Position numbers and translations under genes: made by a program. A stretch of 64,000 bases of DNA, from the NCBI RefSeq assembly GCF_003019675.1, contig NZ_CP028105.1:884282-948281 (forward strand). Direction: 5' to 3'. This stretch comes from Fusobacterium ulcerans (GTDB lineage: Bacteria; Fusobacteriota; Fusobacteriia; Fusobacteriales; Fusobacteriaceae). The notes under the pieces are model-generated. The model was not told where the DNA came from and ran no database searches. It saw nothing but the letters and a program-made list of their open reading frames with translations. Positions 53,534 to 61,759 of the stretch are shown here, piece by piece (the first letter of the stretch is position 1; each line of letters begins with the position of its first letter).

Positions 53534-54199
53534 TTAATCTTCTTGCCCCTTGATAAGAAGAACTATCTCACCTTTTATTGGATTTTTGGCAAGTCTTTCT
53601 ATAAGCTCTGTAGTTGTTCCTCTCAATATTTCTTCATAGATCTTTGTAATCTCTCTTATAATTACTACTTCTTTTACTCCCATAAACTGCTCTATATCTC
53701 TCAGAGTTTTCTCTATTCTGAAAGGAGATTCATATATTACTATTGTTCTTTCTTCCTCTGCCAGAGCTTTTAAAAGTGTCTGTCTTCCTTTTTTCTTAGG
53801 AAGAAAACCTTCAAAACAGAATCTTCTCATAGTTATTCCTGCTGCTGAAGCTGCTGCTGTTAAAGCACTTGCTCCTGGAATAGGGACTACTCTTATTCCC
53901 TCATTATGAGCTGCATCTACCAACTCATAACCAGGGTCTGATATACATGGTGTCCCTGCATCTGTTACCAGTGCAATCTCTTTTCCTTCTTTTAATAGAT
54001 TTATTATATTTGCAATTTGATGCATCTTTGTATGTTCATCATATCTATATACTGTATTTTCTATTTCATAATGATTCAGAAGCTTTCTTGTAACTCTCGT
54101 ATCCTCAGCAAAGATGTAGTTTACCTCTTTTAGAGTACGAACAGCCCTGAAAGTCATATCCTCAAGATTACCTATTGGAGTTGCTACTATATAAAGCAT
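53534..54199 (-). CDS. rsmI: 16S rRNA 2'-O-ribose C1402 methyltransferase (short form)
   Basis: This protein of about 221 residues belongs to the tetrapyrrole-methylase fold group used by RsmI: MLYIVATPIGNLEDMTFRAV at the start, FAEDTRVTRKLLNHYEI, VTDAGTPCISDPGYELV, VPIPGASALTAAASAAG and RFCFEGFLPKKKGR. It methylates C1402 of 16S rRNA with S-adenosylmethionine. It stops right after GEIVLLIKGQED, about 60 residues short of the E. coli and B. subtilis enzymes, which carry an extra C-terminal domain. The start is ATG 54199, with AAGGTG upstream. Confidence 0.9.
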   Translation of the reverse strand: MLYIVATPIGNLEDMTFRAVRTLKEVNYIFAEDTRVTRKLLNHYEIENTVYRYDEHTKMHQIANIINLLKEGKEIALVTDAGTPCISDPGYELVDAAHNEGIRVVPIPGASALTAAASAAGITMRRFCFEGFLPKKKGRQTLLKALAEEERTIVIYESPFRIEKTLRDIEQFMGVKEVVIIREITKIYEEILRGTTTELIERLAKNPIKGEIVLLIKGQED

Positions 54200-54212
54200 A
54201 TTTTTCACCTTT

Positions 54213-55499
54213 CTACTTACTGTTTTCTTTATTCAGAAGAAGTCCTTTAAGTATTCCTACTGCTGTATCTAATTGTACATCTTTGTGTTGAGCATATTTT
54301 TCTGCTTCTTCTTCACCTTTAATTTCTTTTATTATCTCTTTTTTATTTTCTTTTGTTCCAGCTTCATCTATGTTAGTTACCATACTATCAAAAAGCATAT
54401 ATCCTTCTTTTTCTTCTACTACTACATCTGGCTCTATTCCTTTTCCATGGATAGATATTCCACTTGGAGTATAGTATTTAGCAATAGTAAGTTTCATTCC
54501 ATCTCCATCTGGTAATGGAATAAGAGTTTGTACACTTCCTTTACCAAAAGATTTTTCTCCTACCAGTATACCTCTTTTATTATCTTTTATAGCCCCAGCT
54601 ACAATCTCAGATGCAGAGGCACTTCCTCCATTGATAAGGATAACAAGTGGGAAATCTCCATAATATTTACCCTCTCTGTTAGATACTTGTTCAGCTCCCT
54701 CTTTAGATTTTACGCTTACTACTCTTCCTTCTTTTAGGAACATAGAAGATATTTTTATAGCTTGATCCAATGCTCCACCTGGATTGCTTCTCAAGTCAAA
54801 CACAAGAGCTTTCATATTATTCTTCTGTAAATCTTCCATAGCTTTTTTCACATCTGGATATACATTTTCTCCAAATTGAGTAAGTCTTAAATAACCAATT
54901 TTATCATCAAGCATTCTATGTTTTACATATTTAAGTTCAACAACAGCTCTTTCTATTTCTATATCTTTAGTTTCTTTTGTAGCTTCTCTATACACTGTTA
55001 CTTTTACTTTTGTATTAGGTTCACCTTTAAGTTTTTTTACACTTTCTTCACTTGTAAGTTTATATGTAGCTTCACCATCAATAGCTATTATTTTATCTTT
55101 TGGTTTCACTCCAACTTTAAAAGCTGGTCCATCTTCTATAGGAGATACTACTGTAAGAGGTTCATTAACTCTTTTTTGTACTACCATTCCAACACCTACA
55201 TAAGTTCCTTTCAAATCTTCTTTGAAACTTTCCAGTTCACTTTTAGTAAAATAATTTGAATGAGGATCATCTAAAGATTCCAACATTCCTTTTACTGCAC
55301 CTTGAAGGAGGATTTTCTTATCTATTTTCTTTTCACCTACATAATTTTCATTAAGTATATCCATAATATCAGAAAGTTCTTTTAACTCTCTTATGTTTGA
55401 AAGAAATCCACTTTTATCTTCATTTGCTGAAAAACAATTAGAGAAAATAATCATTGAAAATAACAGCACTATTACCTTGTTCTTAAACAATTTTTTCAT
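54213..55499 (-). CDS. ctpA: Carboxy-terminal processing protease (CtpA, S41 family)
   Basis: This 428-residue secreted protease has an N-terminal signal (VIVLLFSMIIFSNCFSA), a PDZ domain (about 95-180: GVGMVVQKRVNEPLTVVSPI, GPAFKVGVKPKDKIIAIDG) and the S41 catalytic domain with VFDLRSNPGGALDQAI, INGGSASASEIVAGAI (nucleophile Ser) and GEKSFGKGSVQTLI (Lys general base). It trims C-termini of envelope proteins. The signal ends near NCFSANED, so either signal peptidase or lipid attachment at Cys is possible. It overlaps the tlyA stop by four bases. Confidence 0.92.
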   Translation of the reverse strand: MKKLFKNKVIVLLFSMIIFSNCFSANEDKSGFLSNIRELKELSDIMDILNENYVGEKKIDKKILLQGAVKGMLESLDDPHSNYFTKSELESFKEDLKGTYVGVGMVVQKRVNEPLTVVSPIEDGPAFKVGVKPKDKIIAIDGEATYKLTSEESVKKLKGEPNTKVKVTVYREATKETKDIEIERAVVELKYVKHRMLDDKIGYLRLTQFGENVYPDVKKAMEDLQKNNMKALVFDLRSNPGGALDQAIKISSMFLKEGRVVSVKSKEGAEQVSNREGKYYGDFPLVILINGGSASASEIVAGAIKDNKRGILVGEKSFGKGSVQTLIPLPDGDGMKLTIAKYYTPSGISIHGKGIEPDVVVEEKEGYMLFDSMVTNIDEAGTKENKKEIIKEIKGEEEAEKYAQHKDVQLDTAVGILKGLLLNKENSK

Positions 55500-56305
55500 A
55501 CAGCTCCTCCTAAATTCCTACCATTTTCCACGGTCCCATCTATATCTATATTTTTTTTGTTTTCAACTTTAAGTCCAAATATTGATATATACTCTACATT
55601 TCCCTTTGTTCCTGTTATTGGAGAAAAATCTAATCCTTCAATAAAAAAGCCATTCTTTTCTCCCTCTTCAATAACTTTTTTCACAGCTTCTGCATGGTGC
55701 TTAGTATCTTTTACTATTCCACCTTTTTCTATATATTCTCTGTCTGTCTCAAATTGAGGCTTGATTAATGCCATGAGTTTAGTCTCAGGGTGACAGAACT
55801 TTACCAAATGTTCCAATACCTTTGTTATAGATATAAAGGAAACATCCATTACTATATAATCTACTCTCTTATTCTCCAAATCCTTTTCTGTTAAATCTTT
55901 TATATGAGTATTTTCTATTGATTTTACTCTTTTATCATTTCGAATCTTCCAGTCCAGCTGATTAGTTCCAACATCCATCGCATATACAAATTCAGCTCCA
56001 TTTTGAAGTGAACAGTCTGTAAATCCTCCAGTTGAAGCTCCTACATCCAATATTATCTTCCCAGTGAAATTAAGTTCAAAAACCTGCAAGGCTTTTTCAA
56101 GTTTCAAACCTCCTCTGCTCACATATTTAGACATTTCTCCTTTGATTCTTATAACAGGATCTTTATCCAGCTTTATGAGAGTTCCACTCTTGTCTATTTT
56201 TTTGTCATCTACTATTACCAGTCCAGCCATTATAGCTCTTTGAGCTTTCTCCTTGCTTTCAAAAAAACCATTTTTCACTAAGAGAATGTCTAATCTCTCT
56301 TTCAT
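55496..56305 (-). CDS. tlyA: TlyA family rRNA 2'-O-methyltransferase
   Basis: This 269-residue protein has an N-terminal S4 RNA-binding domain (ERLDILLVKNGFFESKEKAQRAIMAG, residues about 3-28) and a FtsJ-like methyltransferase domain (KIILDVGASTGGFTDCSLQNGA, VYAMDVGTNQLDWKIRND, YIVMDVSFISITKVLEHL). Members methylate 16S and 23S rRNA; in mycobacteria this affects capreomycin sensitivity. It also has the usual hemolysin A label in older annotation. GGTGGAAA precedes the ATG. It is coupled to ctpA by overlap. Confidence 0.92.
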   Translation of the reverse strand: MKERLDILLVKNGFFESKEKAQRAIMAGLVIVDDKKIDKSGTLIKLDKDPVIRIKGEMSKYVSRGGLKLEKALQVFELNFTGKIILDVGASTGGFTDCSLQNGAEFVYAMDVGTNQLDWKIRNDKRVKSIENTHIKDLTEKDLENKRVDYIVMDVSFISITKVLEHLVKFCHPETKLMALIKPQFETDREYIEKGGIVKDTKHHAEAVKKVIEEGEKNGFFIEGLDFSPITGTKGNVEYISIFGLKVENKKNIDIDGTVENGRNLGGAV

Positions 56306-56327
56306 TTTCCACCTCTAAAAATATCGT

Positions 56328-57164
56328 CTATTTATCTTCATTTTTTTTGAAAATAACATTGTCATCAAAATATGGAAGAAGAGGACTTTCAAGCATTATA
56401 TTTTTGAACCCTTTTCTATCTACCATTCTTTTTAATTTTTCTGTTTCTCTTACCCTTTGGATAAAGAAATTATCTCCAATTGGAATTTTTTTATTTTTCT
56501 TATAATAATTTATAAGCTGTTTTGTATTTTTTAGATTGAGCTCCTGTTTAGCTCTCTTTAATCTATCTTTTACAACTCCCTGAGTACAATTCAATTTCTC
56601 AGCTATCTCTTCAAGCTGAGCTCCCTGAGCCATAAGTTCAAGTATTTTATCAGCACCTATAGGATTTATTCTATGATACTTCGCAGAATACATATCTGCT
56701 CTGTGAACTATATGAGCTTCTTTACTGTTTGGCTGTATTTTTCCCCACTTCCCATGGTGAGATAATACTATATGAATTATATTTTTTCTTATAGCATCAT
56801 TAAGCTCTGCTCCAATAATCTCTTCTACCTCTTTTAATACTCTGTCTGCTTCCTTTGTTATATACTCAGGTTTTTTAAGCATCATCTGTGAATGTGAAAA
56901 TTTTTCCTCAGTTTTTCTGATACTTCCTTTGCTGAGATCATGGATTATTATTCCCACTGTCATTGCAAAAAAATCTACTCTCTGTTTTGCTTCAGAAAAA
57001 TTTTTATAGTCTCTTTTGAGTTCATCGATAGATATTTTTAAGACGTCATAGGTATGAGTTGATACTTTCACACCCTGGTCATCAAAAAGTTCCAAATCTT
57101 TTACCATTTCTGATTCTAAAAGATTTTCTATGAATTCCAATGCTTTCTTATTTTTTTCCTGCAT
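56328..57164 (-). CDS. HD-domain phosphohydrolase with C-terminal helix-turn-helix
   Basis: This 278-residue protein has an HD-type metal site: His in VSTHTYDVL (about residue 37), HD in IIIHDLSKG, His pair in IVLSHHGKWG, and Asp in IVHRADMYSA. From about residue 195 a helix-turn-helix of the sigma-70 region-4/LuxR kind follows (MAQGAQLEEIAEKLNCTQGVVKDRLKRAKQEL). HD plus DNA-binding-type helix in one chain is unusual. It could be an HD hydrolase for nucleotides or RNA ends. The substrate is unknown. It overlaps dxs by 17 bases and precedes tlyA by 22. Confidence 0.75.
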   Translation of the reverse strand: MQEKNKKALEFIENLLESEMVKDLELFDDQGVKVSTHTYDVLKISIDELKRDYKNFSEAKQRVDFFAMTVGIIIHDLSKGSIRKTEEKFSHSQMMLKKPEYITKEADRVLKEVEEIIGAELNDAIRKNIIHIVLSHHGKWGKIQPNSKEAHIVHRADMYSAKYHRINPIGADKILELMAQGAQLEEIAEKLNCTQGVVKDRLKRAKQELNLKNTKQLINYYKKNKKIPIGDNFFIQRVRETEKLKRMVDRKGFKNIMLESPLLPYFDDNVIFKKNEDK

Positions 57165-58971
57165 CTATTTTTTCCTCAATTCTTTTAATTAAATTTTCTC
57201 CTTTTAAACCGAACTCTTCCAAAAGTTCTCCCCGCTTTCCATGTGGCACGATTCCATTTTCTATTGCTATTTTATTTATCAGTTTTTTCTTCCCCATTTC
57301 ATTAATAAAATCTAGTATGCTGCTTCCAAATGAATTTTTTTCGTAAGCTTCTTCCATAACAAAAATATTATCATATTTATCCAGATTGTCCAATAAGTAT
57401 TTTTCATCAAAAGGTTTTATTGAAGCCGCGCTTACTATTGTTCCATCAATTCCTTTTGATTTTAACTGCTCATCTATACTTAAAATCTCTTTCAGCATAC
57501 TTCCTGTTGCTATAAAAAGATATTTTTTCCCTTTTTTTATCTCTTTCCATTTACCTATCTGAAACTTTTCATCATTTTCCAACAAAAAAGATATCTCTCT
57601 AGGTATTCTTATCATCATAGGTCCATCATTAAAATCTTTTGATATTTCCAGAGCCTCTACAAGTTCATCACAAGTAGTAGGAGCAATGACTGTATAATTA
57701 GGTATAGAAGTAAACATAGAAATATCATAAAGTCCATTATGAGTTTTTCCGTCTTCTCCTACAATACCTGCCCTATCTATTATGAATCGAACTGGTAGTT
57801 TTTGAATGGAGATATCGTGAATAAGCTGGCTGAATCCTCTCTGCATAAAAGTAGAATAAATTGCTACATATGGTTTTTTCCCCATAGAAGCAAGCCCCCC
57901 TGCAAAAGTTACAGCATGTCCTTCAGCAATTCCTACATCTACACCTCTTTTAGGAAATTTTTCAAAAAATTCCCCAAGTCCTGTTCCTTTTACCATTCCA
58001 GCTGAAATGGCATAAATATCTTCATCCTCTTCTCCAAGCTTCACCATTTCTTCCCCTAGTATGCTTGAGTAAGTTTTTGTTTTGCAAGGGATAGAACCTG
58101 TTTTCATATCAAAAGGTGATATTCCATGAAACTTTTCCTGATCTTTTTCAGCAAACGAATAACCTTTTCCTTTTTGAGTTTTTATATGTATAAAGATTGG
58201 TCCTTCCATATCTTTTACTTTATTAAATGTATCAGTCAATTCTTCTATATTGTGTCCATCTATGACTCCCAAAAACTTTAATCCAAGGCTTTCAAGAATA
58301 CTCAATGGAAGAAAGAAATTTTTTACAGAAAATTCCATTCTTTCAAGTGTATCAGATACTCTGTTTACTATTCTTATCTTATTTATAATGGCTTTTACAT
58401 CGTCTCTAAAACTCATATATTTTTCACTTACCATTAATTTTCCAAAAAACCTAGAAAGAGATCCCACATTTTTTCCAATAGACATCTCATTATCATTTAA
58501 TATTATGATAAGGTTTTTAAGTTTAGCGCCAATGTTGTTCAAAGCCTCCAGAGAATGTCCATTAGAGATAGAAGCATCTCCAATAACTACTATTACTTTT
58601 TTGCTGGGATCAGCTAATGCTATCCCTGCTGCTGCTGAAAGAGCTGTTCCTGCATGTCCGGATATAAATGGGTCATAAGAACTTTCTTTAGGATCCATAA
58701 ATGGTCCAATACCATTTCTCTGCCTCAATGTAGAAAATCTTTCCTCTCTCCCTGTCAATATTTTATGTACATATGACTGGTGTCCTACATCAAAAAGCAA
58801 TTTGTCTTTGGAAAAATCAAAAACTTTATGTAGACATAGAGTAAGTTCTACTACTCCTAGATTCGGACCAAGATGCCCCCCGTTTTTGCTTACGGTCTCT
58901 ATTAACATTTTTCTTATCTCTTCAGCTCTTTTTTCAATTTCACCTACACTTGCATCTTTCAAATTTTCCAT
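57148..58971 (-). CDS. dxs: 1-deoxy-D-xylulose-5-phosphate synthase
   Basis: This 607-residue thiamine-diphosphate enzyme makes DXP from pyruvate and glyceraldehyde-3-phosphate, the first step of the MEP isoprenoid pathway. It has GGHLGPNLGVVELTLCLHKVFD (given in part: GGHLGPNLGVVEL), the TPP motif region VVIGDASISNGHSLEALNN, KGKGYSFAEKD, AEGHAVTFAGGLA and DRAGIVGEDGKTHNGLYD. Length is normal. AAGGAAT precedes ATG 58971. In the housekeeping run it sits between a PAP2-like protein and the HD protein, so its product may serve undecaprenyl phosphate supply. Confidence 0.95.
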   Translation of the reverse strand: MENLKDASVGEIEKRAEEIRKMLIETVSKNGGHLGPNLGVVELTLCLHKVFDFSKDKLLFDVGHQSYVHKILTGREERFSTLRQRNGIGPFMDPKESSYDPFISGHAGTALSAAAGIALADPSKKVIVVIGDASISNGHSLEALNNIGAKLKNLIIILNDNEMSIGKNVGSLSRFFGKLMVSEKYMSFRDDVKAIINKIRIVNRVSDTLERMEFSVKNFFLPLSILESLGLKFLGVIDGHNIEELTDTFNKVKDMEGPIFIHIKTQKGKGYSFAEKDQEKFHGISPFDMKTGSIPCKTKTYSSILGEEMVKLGEEDEDIYAISAGMVKGTGLGEFFEKFPKRGVDVGIAEGHAVTFAGGLASMGKKPYVAIYSTFMQRGFSQLIHDISIQKLPVRFIIDRAGIVGEDGKTHNGLYDISMFTSIPNYTVIAPTTCDELVEALEISKDFNDGPMMIRIPREISFLLENDEKFQIGKWKEIKKGKKYLFIATGSMLKEILSIDEQLKSKGIDGTIVSAASIKPFDEKYLLDNLDKYDNIFVMEEAYEKNSFGSSILDFINEMGKKKLINKIAIENGIVPHGKRGELLEEFGLKGENLIKRIEEKIDAGKK

Positions 58972-58980
58972 ATTCCTTCC

Positions 58981-59466
58981 TTACCCTTGTAGATATGCTT
59001 TAAATATCAATCCAACTATTATTCCAAGAGCACATCCCACTACTACCTCAACAGGTGTATGTCCCAGGAGTTCCTTTAATTTTGCTTCTTTTTCCTTACT
59101 AAAATGTTTATTATATTGATCTCTTCCAATAAATAATGGTATTTTTTCTACAAGAGAGTTTATTATCCCTGCCTGTTTTCCAGCTGCTCTTCTTATTCCA
59201 GCAGAGTCGTACATAACTATTCCAGAAAAAATAATAGTTATTGCAAAAATATCACTTCTTATACCATAACGTATTGCTATGCATGTAGTCAGACAAGATA
59301 CTGTAGAACTGTGAGAACTTGGCATTCCTCCAGTATCCCACAGCCTTGTTATATCAAATTTTCTTTTTTTAAATATAGGTGTCAGTACTTTATAAAATTG
59401 AGCTATAAACCATGCTATAAATACTACATCTAATACTCGATTATTAAAAATTATTCCGGGACTCAT
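58981..59466 (-). CDS. Divergent PAP2 family protein (DUF212)
   Basis: This 161-residue membrane protein has about four hydrophobic segments and the DUF212 pattern: WDTGGMPSSHSSTVSCLTTC (residues about 43-62), MYDSAGIRRAAGKQAGIIN, and LGHTPVEVVVGCALGIIVG near the C-terminus. These resemble the three PAP2 phosphatase motifs with partly retained Arg/His/Ser. It may be a lipid phosphatase, such as one for undecaprenyl pyrophosphate; this is inference. GGGAGGGA precedes the ATG. Confidence 0.88.
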   Translation of the reverse strand: MSPGIIFNNRVLDVVFIAWFIAQFYKVLTPIFKKRKFDITRLWDTGGMPSSHSSTVSCLTTCIAIRYGIRSDIFAITIIFSGIVMYDSAGIRRAAGKQAGIINSLVEKIPLFIGRDQYNKHFSKEKEAKLKELLGHTPVEVVVGCALGIIVGLIFKAYLQG

Positions 59467-59489
59467 AACTTCCCTCCTAAATACATTTT

Positions 59490-59798
59490 CTATCTAATGC
59501 TTTTTAATTCCAATGAAATAGTTGGCTTATCTTTATTCTCTCTAAATAATATAATAGTTCTTCCAATTATTCCTACAACTTCAAATTCACTGCATTTTGA
59601 AAGCTCTTCCAATACTTCATTTTTTTCTTTTTCACAATTTTGAAGTATTTTTACTTTCAATAATTCTCTAGAGTCTATAGCCTCCAATATACTTTGAATA
59701 AGGCTGTCAGTTATTCCATCTTTTCCAATTCTTACTAGAGGATCCAATTCATGAGCCTTCTTCTTTAAAAATGCTCTTTGTTTGCTTGTTAATGCCAT
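59490..59798 (-). CDS. yhbY: YhbY family RNA-binding protein (CRM domain)
   Basis: This 102-residue single CRM-domain protein has LTSKQRAFLKKKAHELDPLVRIGKDGITDSLI and LKVKILQNCEKEKNEVLEELSK, followed by VGIIGRTIILFRENKD. The GxxG loop seen in many CRM proteins appears as RIGKDG. Members associate with pre-50S ribosomal particles. AAGGAGAAAA precedes the ATG. It follows the RNase J gene by 13 bases. Confidence 0.93.
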   Translation of the reverse strand: MALTSKQRAFLKKKAHELDPLVRIGKDGITDSLIQSILEAIDSRELLKVKILQNCEKEKNEVLEELSKCSEFEVVGIIGRTIILFRENKDKPTISLELKSIR

Positions 59799-59811
59799 AT
59801 TTTTTCTCCTT

Positions 59812-61686
59812 TTATATTTCCATGATTATCGGTAGTACTACCGGATTTCTTTTTGTTTTATTATAAAAATATTTTGATGCTATATCTCTAGTAGTGTTTT
59901 TGAATGTATTCCAGTCTTTTGTTGAATGACCTTCTATGTTGCTTAATTTAGCTTTTATTGCTTCAATAGCTTCTTTTATTATATCATCAGATTCTTTAGA
60001 ATATACAAATCCTCTTGTTACAATATCAGGACCTGCTATTATTTTACCAGTTTCTTTGCTAGTTGTAAAAACTATTACTACTACTCCATCTTGTGATAAT
60101 TGCTGTCTGTCTTTTAAAACTATATTTCCTATATCCCCTACACCTAATCCGTCTACAAGTGTAGAACCAGCGTTTACTTTTCCTTTAATTTTTACTGCTG
60201 ATTTTGTTACTTCTACTTTACTTCCATTTTGAGCAATTATAACATTATTTTTTGGCACTCCTGTTTCTATTGCTGTATCTTTATGAGCTTTCAGCATTTT
60301 ATGCTCTCCATGTACCGGCATAAAATATCTTGGTTTTATAAGATTAAGCATAAGTTTCTGCTCATCTTTGCTTCCATGTCCTGAAACGTGTATTCCAGCT
60401 ATTTTCTTAAATACAACTTCAGCATCATATTTCAGAAGATTATTTATATTATTAGAAACAGCTTTCTCATTTCCTGGTATTGGAGTTGCAGAAATTATTA
60501 CTGTATCTCCCTCTTTTATTTTTATATGCTTATGCATATTTTTAGCTATTCTAGATAGAGCAGCCATTGGCTCTCCCTGTGTTCCTGTACATAAGATAAC
60601 TACTTTATTATCTTTCAAGCCATCTACTTCTGATAATGCTACCATCATTCCTTCTGGAATTCTAAGATATCCAAGATTAGAAGCTATTTCAAATACTTTT
60701 ACCAAACTTCTTCCATCAATAGCTATCCTTCTTCCATACTCTTCTGCTGTATTTATTATCTGCTGCAATCTATGAACATGTGATGCAAAAGCTGCCACAA
60801 TTATTCTTCCTTTAGCTTTTGAGAATTCCTGCTTAAATGCTTCTCCTACACTTCTTTCTGATGGTGTAAATCCTTCTACTTCTGAGTTTGTTGAGTCAGA
60901 AAGCATTAAGTCTACTCCCTGCTCTCCTATTTGAGAAAGTCTTGCAAAGTCTACTCCTTCACTGTCCACAGGAGTAAGATCTATTTTAAAGTCTCCTGTA
61001 TGAAATACTACTCCTGCTGGTGATGATATTGCTAATGAGTAAGCATCAGTTATAGAGTGAGTTACCTTTATAAATTCAACTGTAAAGTATTTTCCTACTT
61101 TTACTTTACTTCTTCCTTTTACTTCTTTCATTTTTGGAAGTTCTTTTGAAAATCCTGGGTTATCGAATTTTGATTTAGCTAGAGCTAATGTAAGCTTCCC
61201 TCCAAACATTGGAACGCTTTTATCTATTTTTTGATAAAGATATGGAATTGATCCTATATGATCTTCATGTCCATGAGTTATAAAAAGACCTTTTACTTTA
61301 TCTTTATTATTCTCTATAAATGAAAAGTCAGGTATTACCAAATCTATTCCCAACAAATTATCATCTGGGAAAGTTACCCCTGAATCTATTATTATTATTT
61401 CATCTCTATATTGGATGACTGTCATATTTTTTCCTACTTCTTCAAGACCACCTAGAGGAATAACATACATTTTCTCTTCTTTAGTTCCTTTTGTCTCTTT
61501 TACTTCAATAGTTTTTTCTGCTTTAACTTCAGCTTTACTTTCTTCTTTATCTTCTTTTAATTCTTTTATTCCAGCTTTTATCGCTTTTAATTTTTCTTTT
61601 ATATCTTTTACTTCCTTTATTCCACTAGTTTCTGTTTTTTTCTTTTTTGAATATTCTTTTTCTGTATCTTTGTTTCTTCTTATCAT
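59812..61686 (-). CDS. rnj: Ribonuclease J with a charged N-terminal extension
   Basis: This 624-residue metallo-beta-lactamase/beta-CASP nuclease has catalytic residues in FITHGHEDHIGSIPYL, HTGDFKIDL and SDSTNSEVEGFTPSE, and the beta-CASP part ILCTGTQGEPMAALSRIA with PVHGEHKML. The C-terminal RNase J domain follows. It acts in mRNA decay and rRNA maturation with 5'-exo and endo activity. Residues 1-72 are an added Lys/Glu-rich stretch (KEVKDIKEKLKAIKAGIKEL); the core starts at MYVIPLGGLEEVGKN. AAGGAGAA precedes ATG 61686, so the extension is translated. Confidence 0.94.
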   Translation of the reverse strand: MIRRNKDTEKEYSKKKKTETSGIKEVKDIKEKLKAIKAGIKELKEDKEESKAEVKAEKTIEVKETKGTKEEKMYVIPLGGLEEVGKNMTVIQYRDEIIIIDSGVTFPDDNLLGIDLVIPDFSFIENNKDKVKGLFITHGHEDHIGSIPYLYQKIDKSVPMFGGKLTLALAKSKFDNPGFSKELPKMKEVKGRSKVKVGKYFTVEFIKVTHSITDAYSLAISSPAGVVFHTGDFKIDLTPVDSEGVDFARLSQIGEQGVDLMLSDSTNSEVEGFTPSERSVGEAFKQEFSKAKGRIIVAAFASHVHRLQQIINTAEEYGRRIAIDGRSLVKVFEIASNLGYLRIPEGMMVALSEVDGLKDNKVVILCTGTQGEPMAALSRIAKNMHKHIKIKEGDTVIISATPIPGNEKAVSNNINNLLKYDAEVVFKKIAGIHVSGHGSKDEQKLMLNLIKPRYFMPVHGEHKMLKAHKDTAIETGVPKNNVIIAQNGSKVEVTKSAVKIKGKVNAGSTLVDGLGVGDIGNIVLKDRQQLSQDGVVVIVFTTSKETGKIIAGPDIVTRGFVYSKESDDIIKEAIEAIKAKLSNIEGHSTKDWNTFKNTTRDIASKYFYNKTKRNPVVLPIIMEI

Positions 61687-61759
61687 CTGTTCTCCTTATT
61701 CTAATAGTATTTTTTCTGTACCTCCACTACTTCGAAATTACTATAACACTAAAATATAC

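Noticed and set aside
54918-55259. 113-codon plus-strand frame inside ctpA
   Set aside because: Phe/Tyr-rich antisense shadow of an A-rich coding strand; no family features.
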